From positions 186,001 through 250,000 of the forward strand of contig NZ_JACCBW010000002.1 of the NCBI RefSeq assembly GCF_013410035.1: a stretch of DNA of 64,000 nt. The letters are read 5' to 3'. The position numbers and the translations under genes are program-made. Source of the stretch: Nocardioides cavernae (GTDB taxonomy: Bacteria; Actinomycetota; Actinomycetes; Propionibacteriales; Nocardioidaceae). Shown one piece after another: positions 25,457 to 33,704 of this stretch (position 1 is its first letter; the number at the start of each line of letters is the position of its first letter). The notes beneath the pieces were generated by a model. It saw nothing but the letters and a program-made list of their open reading frames with translations. It was not told the origin of the DNA and ran no database searches.

Positions 25457-26326
25457 TCAGTCGGTGCCCAGCGCCCGGATCGCGTCGTGGATGGCGAGGG
25501 TCCGGCGCGCCGACTCGACGTGCAGCGCCTCGACCATCTTCCCGTCGTGGGTGACGACGCCGGCTCCCTTGCCGGCCTCGAACGCGGCGATGAGGCCCTC
25601 GGCATCGGCGACCGCCCGCTCGCTGGGTGCGAAGGCGGCGTTGGCCCCCTCGACCTGGCCCGGGTGGATCAGCGTCTTGCCGTCGAAGCCCATCTGGCGC
25701 CCCTGCTCGCACTCGGCGAGGAAGCCGTCGGTGTCCTTGACGTCGTTGTAGACGCCGTCGATGACCGCGATCCCGGCGGCTCGTCCCGCGAGCAGGGCGG
25801 TGTGCAGGCTGGGCAGGATCGGCGCACGGCCCGGCACGTGCTCGGCGTACAGCTCCTTGACGAGGTCGTTCGTGCCGATGACGAAGGCACCGAGGCGCTC
25901 GGACGAGCGCGCGATGGCGAGGGCGTCGAGGATCGCCACCGGCGTCTCGACCATCGCCCAGAGCCTCGTGTGGTCGGGCGCCCCGGCCTTCTCCATTGCA
26001 GCGACGAGGCCGCGCACCGCCTCGGCGCTGTCGACCTTGGGCACGACGATCGCGGCCGGTCCGGCCTGGCTGGCCGCGACGATGTCGTCGTCGTGCCACT
26101 CCGTGCCGATCCCGTTGACGCGGATCGTGACCGTACGCCGGCCGTACTCGCCGCTGGCGGCTGCGGCGGCCGCGGCCTCCCGCGCCGAGGCCTTGGCGTC
26201 CGGGGCCACGGCGTCCTCGAGGTCGAGGATCAGGCCGTCGCAGGCGATCGACTTCGCCTTCTCCAGCGCCCGCTCGTTGGAGCTGGGCATGTAGAGGACG
26301 GACCGCAGCGGGGTGAAGTCGCTCAT
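25457..26326 (-). CDS. HpcH/HpaI aldolase / CitE-family lyase 1
   Basis: 289 aa TIM-barrel lyase of the CitE-like group acting on a CoA-thioester such as (S)-citramalyl-, malyl- or beta-methylmalyl-CoA. Visible motifs: RSVLYMPSSNERALEKAKSI, the metal-binding LDLEDAVAP, TIRVNG, MVETPVAIL and GFDGKTLIHPGQV. No CoA transferase partner is adjacent. It overlaps the preceding paralog by ATGA, so the two are co-translated. The exact substrate cannot be fixed from sequence. Confidence 0.85.
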   Translation of the reverse strand: MSDFTPLRSVLYMPSSNERALEKAKSIACDGLILDLEDAVAPDAKASAREAAAAAAASGEYGRRTVTIRVNGIGTEWHDDDIVAASQAGPAAIVVPKVDSAEAVRGLVAAMEKAGAPDHTRLWAMVETPVAILDALAIARSSERLGAFVIGTNDLVKELYAEHVPGRAPILPSLHTALLAGRAAGIAVIDGVYNDVKDTDGFLAECEQGRQMGFDGKTLIHPGQVEGANAAFAPSERAVADAEGLIAAFEAGKGAGVVTHDGKMVEALHVESARRTLAIHDAIRALGTD

Positions 26327-27405
26327 GCCTGCACCTCGATCTGGTCGTACTGCGCCTTGAGGTCGGGATCGATCGCGGCCAGCTCCTCGGCGAGCGCGAC
26401 CATCACCTGGCACTGCTTGACCGACGCGTCGTCCTCCATCTTGCCGTCGATCATCACCGCGCCGGTGCCGTCGCCCATCGCGGCGATGACCCGCCGGGCG
26501 TGGGCGACGTCCTCGACGCTGGGGGAGAAGACCTTGTGGGCGATGGCGATCTGGGCCGGGTGGAGGCTCCACGCGCCGACGCACCCGAGGAGGAACGCGT
26601 TGCGGAACTGGTCCTCGCACGCGACGGTGTCCTTGATGTCCCCGAACGGCCCGTAGTAGGGGTAGATCCCGTGCATCGCGCACGCGTCGACCATCCGGGC
26701 GATCGTGTAGTGCCAGAGGTCCTGCTGGTAGGTGGCGCGGGGCCCGTCGTACTGCGGGACGCCGAGGTCGTCGCGCTGCGGGTCCTGGCGCACGAGGTAG
26801 CCGGGGTGGCCGCCGCCGACGCGCGTCGTCTTCATCCGGCGGTCCGCGGCCAGGTCGGCCGGGCCGAGCGAGAGGCCCTGCATGCGGGGGCTGGCCGCGC
26901 AGATCTCCTCGATGTTGGCCACGCCGCGCGCGGTCTCGAGGATCGCGTGCACCTGCAGCGGCTTCGTCAGCCCCGCCTTCGCCTCGAGCTGGGCGAGCAG
27001 GCGGTCGACGTAGTGGATGTCCTCGGCGCCCTGCACCTTCGGCACCATGATCACGTCGAGCGTGTCGCCGATCTCGGTCACGAGGGTGGTGAGGTCGTCG
27101 AGCGCCCACGGGCTGTCGAGCGAGTTGACCCGGGTCCAGAGCTGGGTCTTGCCGAAGTCCGTGGACCTCCCGATGTCGACGAGGCCCTGCCGTGCCTTCT
27201 CCTTGTTCTCGGCCTTGACCGCGTCCTCGAGGTTGCCGAGCAGCACGTCGACGGTGCCGACCATCTGGGGCACCTTGGCGGCCATCTTCTCGTTGCCCGG
27301 GTCGAAGAAGTGGATCGCGCGGCTCGGCCGGGCCGGGATCTCGCGCAGCGGCGCCGGGGCCCCGACGGCGAGGGGTGCGAAGAAGTCCTTGGCGGAACGT
27401 GTCAT
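26323..27405 (-). CDS. HpcH/HpaI aldolase / CitE-family lyase 2 (Mcl-like)
   Basis: 360 aa, the longer malyl-CoA-lyase-like branch of the same superfamily: RAIHFFDPGNEKMAAKVPQM at the N-terminus, metal motif LGNLEDAVKAENKEKAR, MVPKVQGAEDIHYVD, ETARGVANIEEI and GAWSLHPAQIAIA. TAGTTT seven bases before the ATG indicates a leaderless promoter for the two-gene operon. The pair may split or form malyl- or beta-methylmalyl-CoA in propionate or glyoxylate metabolism (inference). Confidence 0.85.
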   Translation of the reverse strand: MTRSAKDFFAPLAVGAPAPLREIPARPSRAIHFFDPGNEKMAAKVPQMVGTVDVLLGNLEDAVKAENKEKARQGLVDIGRSTDFGKTQLWTRVNSLDSPWALDDLTTLVTEIGDTLDVIMVPKVQGAEDIHYVDRLLAQLEAKAGLTKPLQVHAILETARGVANIEEICAASPRMQGLSLGPADLAADRRMKTTRVGGGHPGYLVRQDPQRDDLGVPQYDGPRATYQQDLWHYTIARMVDACAMHGIYPYYGPFGDIKDTVACEDQFRNAFLLGCVGAWSLHPAQIAIAHKVFSPSVEDVAHARRVIAAMGDGTGAVMIDGKMEDDASVKQCQVMVALAEELAAIDPDLKAQYDQIEVQA

Positions 27406-27412
27406 GACCCGC

Positions 27413-27418
27413 AAACTA
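27413..27418 (-). promoter_or_regulatory. Leaderless -10 element of the CitE-type operon
   Basis: TAGTTT on the minus strand, seven bases before the ATG at 27405. No ribosome binding site intervenes. Confidence 0.45.
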
Positions 27419-27540
27419 CCGCCGCGTAGCCGGGTGTCGATATGACCCATGTCTCGCTCGTCACACCTCGGCAGCCGCTGCGGTTTGGCCCGGATTGCTA
27501 CGACTGGGTGTCGTACGCAGCCGCGACCGAGGGAGTCCTG

Positions 27541-27903
27541 ATGGAGCTCTACCTGCCCGTGGTGGTGCTCTCCGCCCTGGCCGGACTCTTCGCGGTGGGC
27601 TCGGTGATGATGAGCGCGGTCGTCGGGCCGCGTCGCTACAACCGGGTCAAGGTCGACTCCTACGAGTGCGGCGTGCAGCCCGTCGCCGACGCCGGCCGGG
27701 GCAACCGCACCATCCCGGTGCGCTACTACACGATCGCGATGTCCTTCATCATCTTCGACATCGAGATCATGTTCCTCGTGCCGTGGGCGGTGCACTTCGA
27801 CCAGCTCGGCAGCTTCGGCTACGTCGCGGTCGTGCTGTTCATCCTCAACCTGTCGCTCGCGTACGCCTACGAGTGGCGCCGCGGCGGGCTGGAGTGGGAC
27901 TGA
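27541..27903 (+). CDS. nuoA: Orphan NADH-quinone oxidoreductase subunit A
   Basis: 120-aa membrane protein with three helices and the subunit-A signature VDSYECGVQPVADAGRGNRTIPVRYYTIAMSFIIFDIEIMFLVPWAV. It starts at ATG 27541 with GGGAG upstream; an in-frame ATG at 27442 would add a non-conserved extension. NuoA normally leads a 14-gene nuo operon, but here the next gene is convergent and unrelated. It is therefore either a spare subunit for complex I encoded elsewhere or a relic. The key acidic residues (E, D-I-E) are intact, which argues against decay. Confidence 0.88.
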   Translation: MELYLPVVVLSALAGLFAVGSVMMSAVVGPRRYNRVKVDSYECGVQPVADAGRGNRTIPVRYYTIAMSFIIFDIEIMFLVPWAVHFDQLGSFGYVAVVLFILNLSLAYAYEWRRGGLEWD

Positions 27904-27922
27904 CCGACGTCGCCCGCCGGCG

Positions 27923-28492
27923 CTAGCGGCCGGGGCGGCGGCGCCACCAGGACCGCCTCGGCGCGTCCGTCGGCGCGGCGGCGGCGCGCGCCTGCCGCTG
28001 CGCCTCGATCCGGGCCGTACGCCGCGCGACCCACGCGGCGACCTCGACCTCGACGTCGCGGGTGGGGGTCACCACCGGGGGACCGCCCTGCAGCTGGCGC
28101 CGGTTCTCCACGACGCGCCGGTTGAAGTCCGCCAGCTCGCGGCGCACCTCGCTCTCCGCGGTGATGGCGTCGAGCCGGTCGTCGAGCTCGGCGTCCTCCT
28201 TGCGCAGCGCGATGGCGGGCGGGAGCAGGGCGATGTTCTCCCGCTCGACGAGCTTCTTGACCCACCAGTCCGGGTCGTGCTCGACCCCGAGGTCGCTGAT
28301 GGGCTTGCCCTGGCCGGGGAGGTCGTCGAACTCGCCGCGCTCCATGGCCTGGCGCACCTGCAGGTCGACCCAGCTCGCCTGCTGCTGGATGCGCGCGGCC
28401 GCCGCCGACCGGCCGGTGCGCTCGTCCCGCAACGCCTCGCGGCGCACGGACTCGGCGTCCGCCACCTCGAACCCGTCGTCGCGATCCGGCAT
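27923..28492 (-). CDS. DUF1992 (DnaJ-homolog subfamily C member 28-like) protein
   Basis: 189 aa. The conserved core ASWVDLQVRQAMERGEFDDLPGQGKPI followed by WWVKKLVERENI is the DUF1992/DnaJC28 domain; no J-domain is present. The C-terminus is Arg/Ala-rich and ends RRSWWRRRPGR. TACGCT lies six bases before the ATG. It is divergent from the D-alanine operon and convergent with nuoA. The molecular role is unknown. Confidence 0.85.
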   Translation of the reverse strand: MPDRDDGFEVADAESVRREALRDERTGRSAAAARIQQQASWVDLQVRQAMERGEFDDLPGQGKPISDLGVEHDPDWWVKKLVERENIALLPPAIALRKEDAELDDRLDAITAESEVRRELADFNRRVVENRRQLQGGPPVVTPTRDVEVEVAAWVARRTARIEAQRQARAAAAPTDAPRRSWWRRRPGR

Positions 28493-28498
28493 GCGTCC

Positions 28499-28504
28499 AG
28501 CGTA
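28499..28504 (-). promoter_or_regulatory. Leaderless -10 element of the DUF1992 gene
   Basis: TACGCT on the minus strand, six bases before the ATG at 28492. Confidence 0.45.
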
Positions 28505-28519
28505 CGTGCGCAGCCCCCG

Positions 28520-28553
28520 GATGGACTTCCACGCGTACGAGTGGACGTCCATC
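28520..28553. promoter_or_regulatory. Inverted repeat in the divergent promoter region of the D-alanine operon
   Basis: GATGGACTTCCAC and GTGGACGTCCATC pair at 12 of 13 bases around the 8-base centre GCGTACGA. It lies about 100 bases before the dipeptidase gene and 28 bases upstream of the DUF1992 start. It is a candidate binding site for the response regulator encoded at the end of the operon; a structural hairpin is the alternative. Confidence 0.4.
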
Positions 28554-28653
28554 GGACGGCGCAGCGGGGGGACGACGATCTCGTCCTCGAGGACAGCCCC
28601 GCGGCACCTCAGGTGGAGGTGTCGACCCTGCCTCAGGCGCGAGCGTTGGCGTC

Positions 28654-29283
28654 ATGCTGATCCTCCTCTCCGACCCGCGCGTCGCCGCCGTACCCGTCCG
28701 CGAGTCCGGCGAGCCGTTGGTGCGCCTCGACGCGTCGTTCGGTCCCGCGCGTGCGCTCGTACGACAGGGGCTGGCCGAGCGCCTGGCCACGGCGCAGTGC
28801 TCGCTCCCGATCGGCGTCGCGCTGCGGGTCGTCGAGGGCCACCGGTCCGTGGCCGACCAGCGCGCCATCATCGCGGCGTACTCCGCGGAGGTCCGTGCCG
28901 CGCACCCCGATGTCCCGCCCGAGGACCTGCACCGGTTGACGAGCCGCTTCGTCTCGCCGGTCGACGTCGCGCCGCACGTCGCCGGCGCGGCCGTCGACCT
29001 GACCCTGGTCGACGCGTGCGGCGACGAGCTCGACCTGGGCACGCCGATCGACGCGACGCCCGAGCAGTCGGACGGTGCCTGCTATTTCGCGGCGGACGGG
29101 ATCGGCGCCGACGCCCGCGCCCACCGTGACCTGCTCGCCCGGGTGCTGGGCGGCGCGGGCCTGGTGAACTACCCGACCGAGTGGTGGCACTGGAGCTACG
29201 GCGACCGCTACTGGGCGCTGACGACGGGGGCCGGGGCGGCCCTCTACGGGCCCGCGCGGCTCGGCGCCGAGGACGCCGCGTGA
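28654..29283 (+). CDS. VanX-like D-alanyl-D-alanine dipeptidase (M15)
   Basis: 209 aa zinc peptidase of the M15/VanX-DdpX group, which hydrolyses D-Ala-D-Ala. Motifs: an S-P-V-D-V-A-P-H-x-x-G-A-A-V-D-L zinc segment (HxxGxAxD) near residues 106-121 and EWWHWSYGDRYWA near 180 with the catalytic Glu and last His. There is no signal peptide, so it acts in the cytosol like VanX and unlike VanY. GAGCGT lies seven bases before the ATG. It is the first gene of six with GTGA or ATGA overlaps. Confidence 0.9.
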   Translation: MLILLSDPRVAAVPVRESGEPLVRLDASFGPARALVRQGLAERLATAQCSLPIGVALRVVEGHRSVADQRAIIAAYSAEVRAAHPDVPPEDLHRLTSRFVSPVDVAPHVAGAAVDLTLVDACGDELDLGTPIDATPEQSDGACYFAADGIGADARAHRDLLARVLGGAGLVNYPTEWWHWSYGDRYWALTTGAGAALYGPARLGAEDAA

Positions 29284-30458
29284 GCGCCCTGGCCGCCGTG
29301 GCCACCACGCGGGACTGCGCGGGTCCCCGCCTCCAGGTCGACCTCTCCGCCGTCGCGGCGAACACACGCCTGTTCGCGGCACGCACGTCGGCCGAGCTGA
29401 TGGCCGTGGTCAAGGCCGACGGCTTCGGCCACGGCGCCGCCGACGTCGCCCGCACCGCGCTGGCCCACGGCGCGACCTCGCTGGGCGTGACCAGCCTCGC
29501 CGAGGCCCTCGACCTGCGCGCCGCGGGCCTCACCGCACCGGTGCTGAGCTGGCTCAACCCGGTCGACGCGGCGTACGCCGACGCGCTCGCCGTCGAGGTC
29601 GAGCTCGCCGTCGCCTCGCGCGAGCACCTCGAGGCGGTCGTCACCGCCCAGCGCTCGGCACCGCACCAGCGGTCGGCGCGCATCCACCTGCACCTCGACA
29701 CCGGCATGGCCCGCGACGGCGCCGAGCCGACGGCGTGGGCCGGTCTCTGCCGGGCCGCCCGCCGCGCCGAGCGCGCCGGCCTGGTGCGCGTCGTCGGCGT
29801 GATGGGCCACCTCGGGTGCGCCGACGACCCCGCCGACGAGTGCAACGCCCTAGGGCGCCGACGCTTCGCGTGGGGGGTCGAGACCGCCCGCGCCGCAGGC
29901 CTGCGACCCGCCCGGCGGCACCTCGCCGCGACCGCCGCGACGCTCCTCGACGTCCGCAGCCACCACACGATGGTCCGCGTCGGCGCCGGCCTCGTGGGGA
30001 TCGACCCCACCAGCACGACACCGCTGCGCTCCGGCCTGACGCTCACCGCGCCCGTGGTCAGCGTGCGCCGGGTGCGGTCCGGCGCCGGGGTCGGCTACGG
30101 CCACACCTGGACCGCACCGGCCGCGACGAACCTGGCCCTGCTGCCGCTCGGCTACGCCGACGGGCTGCCGCGGCTGGCCTCCGGCCGCGCCGAGGTGCTG
30201 CTCCGCGGCAGGCGACGTCGGCTCGTCGGGCGCATCTCGATGGACCAGGTCGTCGTGGACCTCGGCGACGACCACGCCGAGCCGGGGGACACCGCCACCG
30301 TCCTCGGCCCCGGCGGCGCCGGCGAGCCCACCGTCGCCGAGTGGGCCGGATGGTCCGACACCCTCCCGCACGAGGTGGTCACGGGCATCGGCCCGCGCGT
30401 GCGGCGTATCACCGTCCCCGCCACACCCGCGATTCCCGCCCTCAGGAGCCTCTCGTGA
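29280..30458 (+). CDS. alr: Alanine racemase (PLP-dependent)
   Basis: 392 aa. The PLP lysine lies in VVKADGFGHGAADVARTAL near residue 42; Phe replaces the common Tyr in ADxYGHG. The C-terminal domain contains GAGVGYGHTW and the second active-site region LVGRISMDQVVVDLG. It interconverts L- and D-alanine (or serine in VanT-type enzymes) and supplies the ligase encoded next. It overlaps both neighbours by GTGA. A housekeeping alr may exist elsewhere in the genome; this one is embedded in an inducible-looking operon. Confidence 0.92.
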   Translation: MSALAAVATTRDCAGPRLQVDLSAVAANTRLFAARTSAELMAVVKADGFGHGAADVARTALAHGATSLGVTSLAEALDLRAAGLTAPVLSWLNPVDAAYADALAVEVELAVASREHLEAVVTAQRSAPHQRSARIHLHLDTGMARDGAEPTAWAGLCRAARRAERAGLVRVVGVMGHLGCADDPADECNALGRRRFAWGVETARAAGLRPARRHLAATAATLLDVRSHHTMVRVGAGLVGIDPTSTTPLRSGLTLTAPVVSVRRVRSGAGVGYGHTWTAPAATNLALLPLGYADGLPRLASGRAEVLLRGRRRRLVGRISMDQVVVDLGDDHAEPGDTATVLGPGGAGEPTVAEWAGWSDTLPHEVVTGIGPRVRRITVPATPAIPALRSLS

Positions 30459-31405
30459 CCCGCCCGTCCCGCACCCGTGTCGCCGTCGTCGGCGGCGGCC
30501 AGAACTGCGAGCACGCCGTCTCGCTCGCCTCCGCCGCGGCGGTCGCCGACGCGCTGGACCCGACGGTCTACGACGTCGTCCGGCTGACGATCGGCGAGGA
30601 CGGGACGTGGCACGACGGCGCGCGCGTGCTGCCGCTCGGCGACGCCGTGGCCGTGCTGCAGTCGTGCGCCGCCGTCCTCCCGGTCGTGCACGGCCCGCGC
30701 GGCGAGGACGGCTCGCTCGCCGCGCTCTGCGAGCTGGCCGGTGTGGCCTACGTCGGCTCGGGCGTCGGCGCCGGCGCGCTGGCGATGGACAAGTGGGCCA
30801 CCAAGCTCGTCGCCGGCGCCCTCGGCATCGCCACCGCGCCGGGCCTGCTGCTCACCGCGACCTCGGCCGCGACGTACGCCTTCACGCACCCGGTCGTCGT
30901 CAAGCCGGTGGCCGCCGGCTCCAGCCACGGCGTCACCCTGGTGCGCGAGGCGGCGGAGCTGGCCGCGGCGCTCGACGCCGCGCTCGCACTCGACGACCGG
31001 GTCCTCGTCGAGGACGTCGTCGTGGGACGCGAGATCGACGTCGCCGTCCTCGGCACGGCCGACGGCGCCCGGGTCGTCTCCCCGGCGCTGGAGATCGTCG
31101 TCGACGGCTGGTTCGACTTCGACGCGAAGTACGGCGGGGGTGCGGACTTCCGCATCCCGGCCGCGCTGGACGACGTCGCCCGCACGGACCTGGAGCAGGC
31201 GGCGCTCGCGGTCTACGACGCCCTCGGGTGCGCCGGCGTCGCGCGGGTCGACTTCTTCGTGACCGAGCACGGTCCGGTGCTCAACGAGGTCAACACGATG
31301 CCCGGCTTCACCGAGCAGTCGCAGGTGCCGAAGATGTTCGCCGCCGCGGGCCTGTCGTACGCCGACCTGCTGGACCGCCTCGTCCGCGACGTGCTGCCCG
31401 CGTGA
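30455..31405 (+). CDS. ddl: D-alanine-D-alanine (D-Ala-D-X) ligase
   Basis: 316-aa ATP-grasp ligase joining two D-amino acids in the cytosol for peptidoglycan. Motifs: GGGQNCEHAVSL, VLPVVHGPRGEDG, MDKWATK, VVKPVAAGSSHGVTLV, omega-loop GWFDFDAKYGGGADF and LNEVNTMPGFTEQS. The Lys-Tyr pair of the omega loop is typical of D-Ala-D-Ala or D-Ala-D-Ser ligases and argues against a VanA-type D-lactate ligase. Start GTG with AGGAG upstream, overlapping alr. The second-site substrate (Ala or Ser) remains open. Confidence 0.92.
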   Translation: MTRPSRTRVAVVGGGQNCEHAVSLASAAAVADALDPTVYDVVRLTIGEDGTWHDGARVLPLGDAVAVLQSCAAVLPVVHGPRGEDGSLAALCELAGVAYVGSGVGAGALAMDKWATKLVAGALGIATAPGLLLTATSAATYAFTHPVVVKPVAAGSSHGVTLVREAAELAAALDAALALDDRVLVEDVVVGREIDVAVLGTADGARVVSPALEIVVDGWFDFDAKYGGGADFRIPAALDDVARTDLEQAALAVYDALGCAGVARVDFFVTEHGPVLNEVNTMPGFTEQSQVPKMFAAAGLSYADLLDRLVRDVLPA

Positions 31406-32433
31406 CCGCGCAGTCGTCCGCACAGGCGTCCCAGCAGCGCTCCGGGCGCATCGACGGGATCGACCTGCTGCGCGGCATGGCGATCGCGCTGGTGATGCTG
31501 CGCCATGCGTGGCCGTCGGTCTTCCCGGGCGCCGGCGTCGTGGGGGTCGTCATGTTCTTCGCCCTCAGCGGCTACCTCATCACCGGGCTGCTGGTCGACG
31601 AGCTCGACCGGACCGGACGGGTGGACCTGCGCAGGTTCTACGTACGCCGCGCGCGCCGCCTCGTGCCGGCACTGCTGTTCCTGGTCGCGGGCGTCGTGGT
31701 GGTCACGCTCCTGCTCGACCCGCTCGGGGACCGCGACGAGCTCGTGAAGACCGTGCTGGTCGCGCTGACGTGGACCGGGAACCTGCCGTTCGGGCACGCC
31801 AGCGACGCGACGTTCCACCTGTGGACCCTGGCGACGGAGGAGCAGTTCTACCTGCTGTGGCCGGCGGTCCTGGTGGCAGCGGCAGCACGCGGCCGGACGC
31901 ACCTCGCCCTGCTCCTCGTCGCAGGTGCCTGCGTGCTGGCCTGCGCCGCCACCCTGGTCTGGCTGCGCGAGGAGCCGGACCTGGCGTACTCCCTCCCGAC
32001 CTCCTGGGCCGTCTGCTTCGTCGTCGGGGGCGCCACCCGGCTGCTCGGCCGGCGGCTCGTCGTGCCCGCGCTGGCGGTGCCCGTGGCGCTGGTCGGGCTG
32101 GCGGTCCTGAGCGTGGTTCCATTGCGGGGTCACGCCCTCACCTACCTGGCAGGAGGCCCCGCCATCGCTGCGCTGACCGCGGTCCTGCTGCTGTCGTGGC
32201 GGACCTGGGCCGACGTCTCCGGTCCGGCGCGGGCCCTGGTGGTGCTCGGCACGGTGTCCTACGGGGCGTACCTGTGGAACTACCCGCTCACGCTGTGGCT
32301 GCGCCCGTCCCTCGACGGCCTCGCGGGCCCGGTGGCGCTCGCGCTCACGCTCGTGATGGCGGCGGTCAGCTGGCGCCTGGTCGAGACGCGCGTCGCCCGA
32401 CGGTCCCGTGCGCCGCAGACGGTGTCGGCATGA
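31402..32433 (+). CDS. Acyltransferase-3 family membrane protein
   Basis: 343 aa, about ten membrane helices. N-terminal IDGIDLLRGMAIALVMLRHAWP with the catalytic His, FFALSGYLITGLL, and RRARRLVPALLF mark the Acyl_transf_3 (OafA/YrhL) family. In VanT serine racemases a domain of this family is fused to an alanine-racemase domain; here the two are separate genes of one operon. It may acetylate a cell-wall sugar or help move a substrate through the membrane. It overlaps both neighbours. Confidence 0.88.
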   Translation: MTAQSSAQASQQRSGRIDGIDLLRGMAIALVMLRHAWPSVFPGAGVVGVVMFFALSGYLITGLLVDELDRTGRVDLRRFYVRRARRLVPALLFLVAGVVVVTLLLDPLGDRDELVKTVLVALTWTGNLPFGHASDATFHLWTLATEEQFYLLWPAVLVAAAARGRTHLALLLVAGACVLACAATLVWLREEPDLAYSLPTSWAVCFVVGGATRLLGRRLVVPALAVPVALVGLAVLSVVPLRGHALTYLAGGPAIAALTAVLLLSWRTWADVSGPARALVVLGTVSYGAYLWNYPLTLWLRPSLDGLAGPVALALTLVMAAVSWRLVETRVARRSRAPQTVSA

Positions 32434-33704
32434 CGCCCGACCGGCTCCGGGCGTGGGCGCCCGACCTGGGCATCGCGGCCGCGGTGCTCGTCCTCGGCCT
32501 CGTCGAGGCCTCGCGCACGAAGGCCGTGTGGGAGGACTGGTGGGACCTGGCCTACGTGGCGATCGGCACCGCCGCGGCCGTCGGGCTGAGCCGGCGCGCC
32601 CCCGGTGCGGCGGTCTGCCTCGTGTGGGTGGTGTGCCTGCTGCAGCTGGCGTCCGGCACCCAGGTCCTGCTCACCCAGGCGGCGCTCGCCATGGTCCTCT
32701 TCGGAGCCGCGCGGTGGGGCAGCCCGCTCGTGGTGGTGCTCAGCGGCCTGTCGGTCCCCCTCGGCGCGGTGGCCGTCGTCCTCTTCGGGGCCTCGGAGGT
32801 CTACGAGGCGCTGTCGGGCCTCTTCGACTACACCACCGTGATCGACTCGGCCTACCGCTTCGGGACCTCGTGGCAGGTCGCCAGCGCCCTGCTCGGGATG
32901 TTCGTGCTGGGCTCACCGTGGCTCGCCGGCCTGGTGATGCGCTTCGTCTCGCGTGCCGAGGAGTCCAGGGTCTCCCAGGTCGCGGCGGAGCAGGACGCCG
33001 CGCGGGCGATCAACGAGACCGAGCAGGCCCGCGAGATCGCCCACCTCCGCGAGGAGCAGGCGCGGCTGGCCCGCGACGTGCACGACGTCGTCGGGCACTC
33101 CCTGGCGGTGATCCTCGCCCAGGCCGAGTCCGCGCAGTACCTCAAGGACGACGATCCCGAGCAGCTCGCCGGCAGGCTCAAGGAGACGATGGCGACCATC
33201 GCGACCTCGGCGCGGACCTCGCTGCAGGACGTCCGGCAGGTGCTGACCAGCACGCAGGCCTCGACCGCCACGAGCCGCAGCGGCAGCCTCGACAGCCTCG
33301 TCGAGGGGGTGCGCTCCAGCGGTCACGAGGTCGTCTCGACCGTCGTCGGACGGCCGCAGCCGTTGCCGCCCGAGCTGGAGACCGTCGCCTACCGTGTGCT
33401 GCAGGAGATGCTGACGAACGCCATCAAGCACGGCCGCCGCGACGTGGCCGTGACCGTCGAACGCCACTGGGAGGGCGAGCTGCGCCTCGAGGTCCGCAAC
33501 GCCGTCGCCGTCGCTGACGACGCCACGCAGCCGCTGCGCACCCTCGCGCCCGACGCCCCCGCACCGACGCCGGGCCAGGGTGTCGAGGGGATGCGTCGGC
33601 GACTGGAGGCGGTCGGCGGCCGGCTGGACGTACGCCGTCGCGAGGAGGCCGGCGGCCCGACGTTCACCGCCACGGCCTGGGTGCCCGTGCGGGGCGGCGC
33701 ATGA
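32430..33704 (+). CDS. Sensor histidine kinase (HisKA_3/NarL-partner type)
   Basis: 424 aa. Four to five membrane helices fill residues 1-180, then a coiled linker, the phospho-acceptor box ARLARDVHDVVGHSLAVI at about 212, and the ATPase domain with N-box MLTNAIKHG at about 328 and GQGVEGMRRRLEAVGG near the end. There is no large extracellular domain, so the signal is probably sensed in or near the membrane. It is coupled to the response regulator by ATGA. Its class differs from the OmpR-partner kinases (VanS) of known van operons. Confidence 0.92.
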   Translation: MTPDRLRAWAPDLGIAAAVLVLGLVEASRTKAVWEDWWDLAYVAIGTAAAVGLSRRAPGAAVCLVWVVCLLQLASGTQVLLTQAALAMVLFGAARWGSPLVVVLSGLSVPLGAVAVVLFGASEVYEALSGLFDYTTVIDSAYRFGTSWQVASALLGMFVLGSPWLAGLVMRFVSRAEESRVSQVAAEQDAARAINETEQAREIAHLREEQARLARDVHDVVGHSLAVILAQAESAQYLKDDDPEQLAGRLKETMATIATSARTSLQDVRQVLTSTQASTATSRSGSLDSLVEGVRSSGHEVVSTVVGRPQPLPPELETVAYRVLQEMLTNAIKHGRRDVAVTVERHWEGELRLEVRNAVAVADDATQPLRTLAPDAPAPTPGQGVEGMRRRLEAVGGRLDVRRREEAGGPTFTATAWVPVRGGA

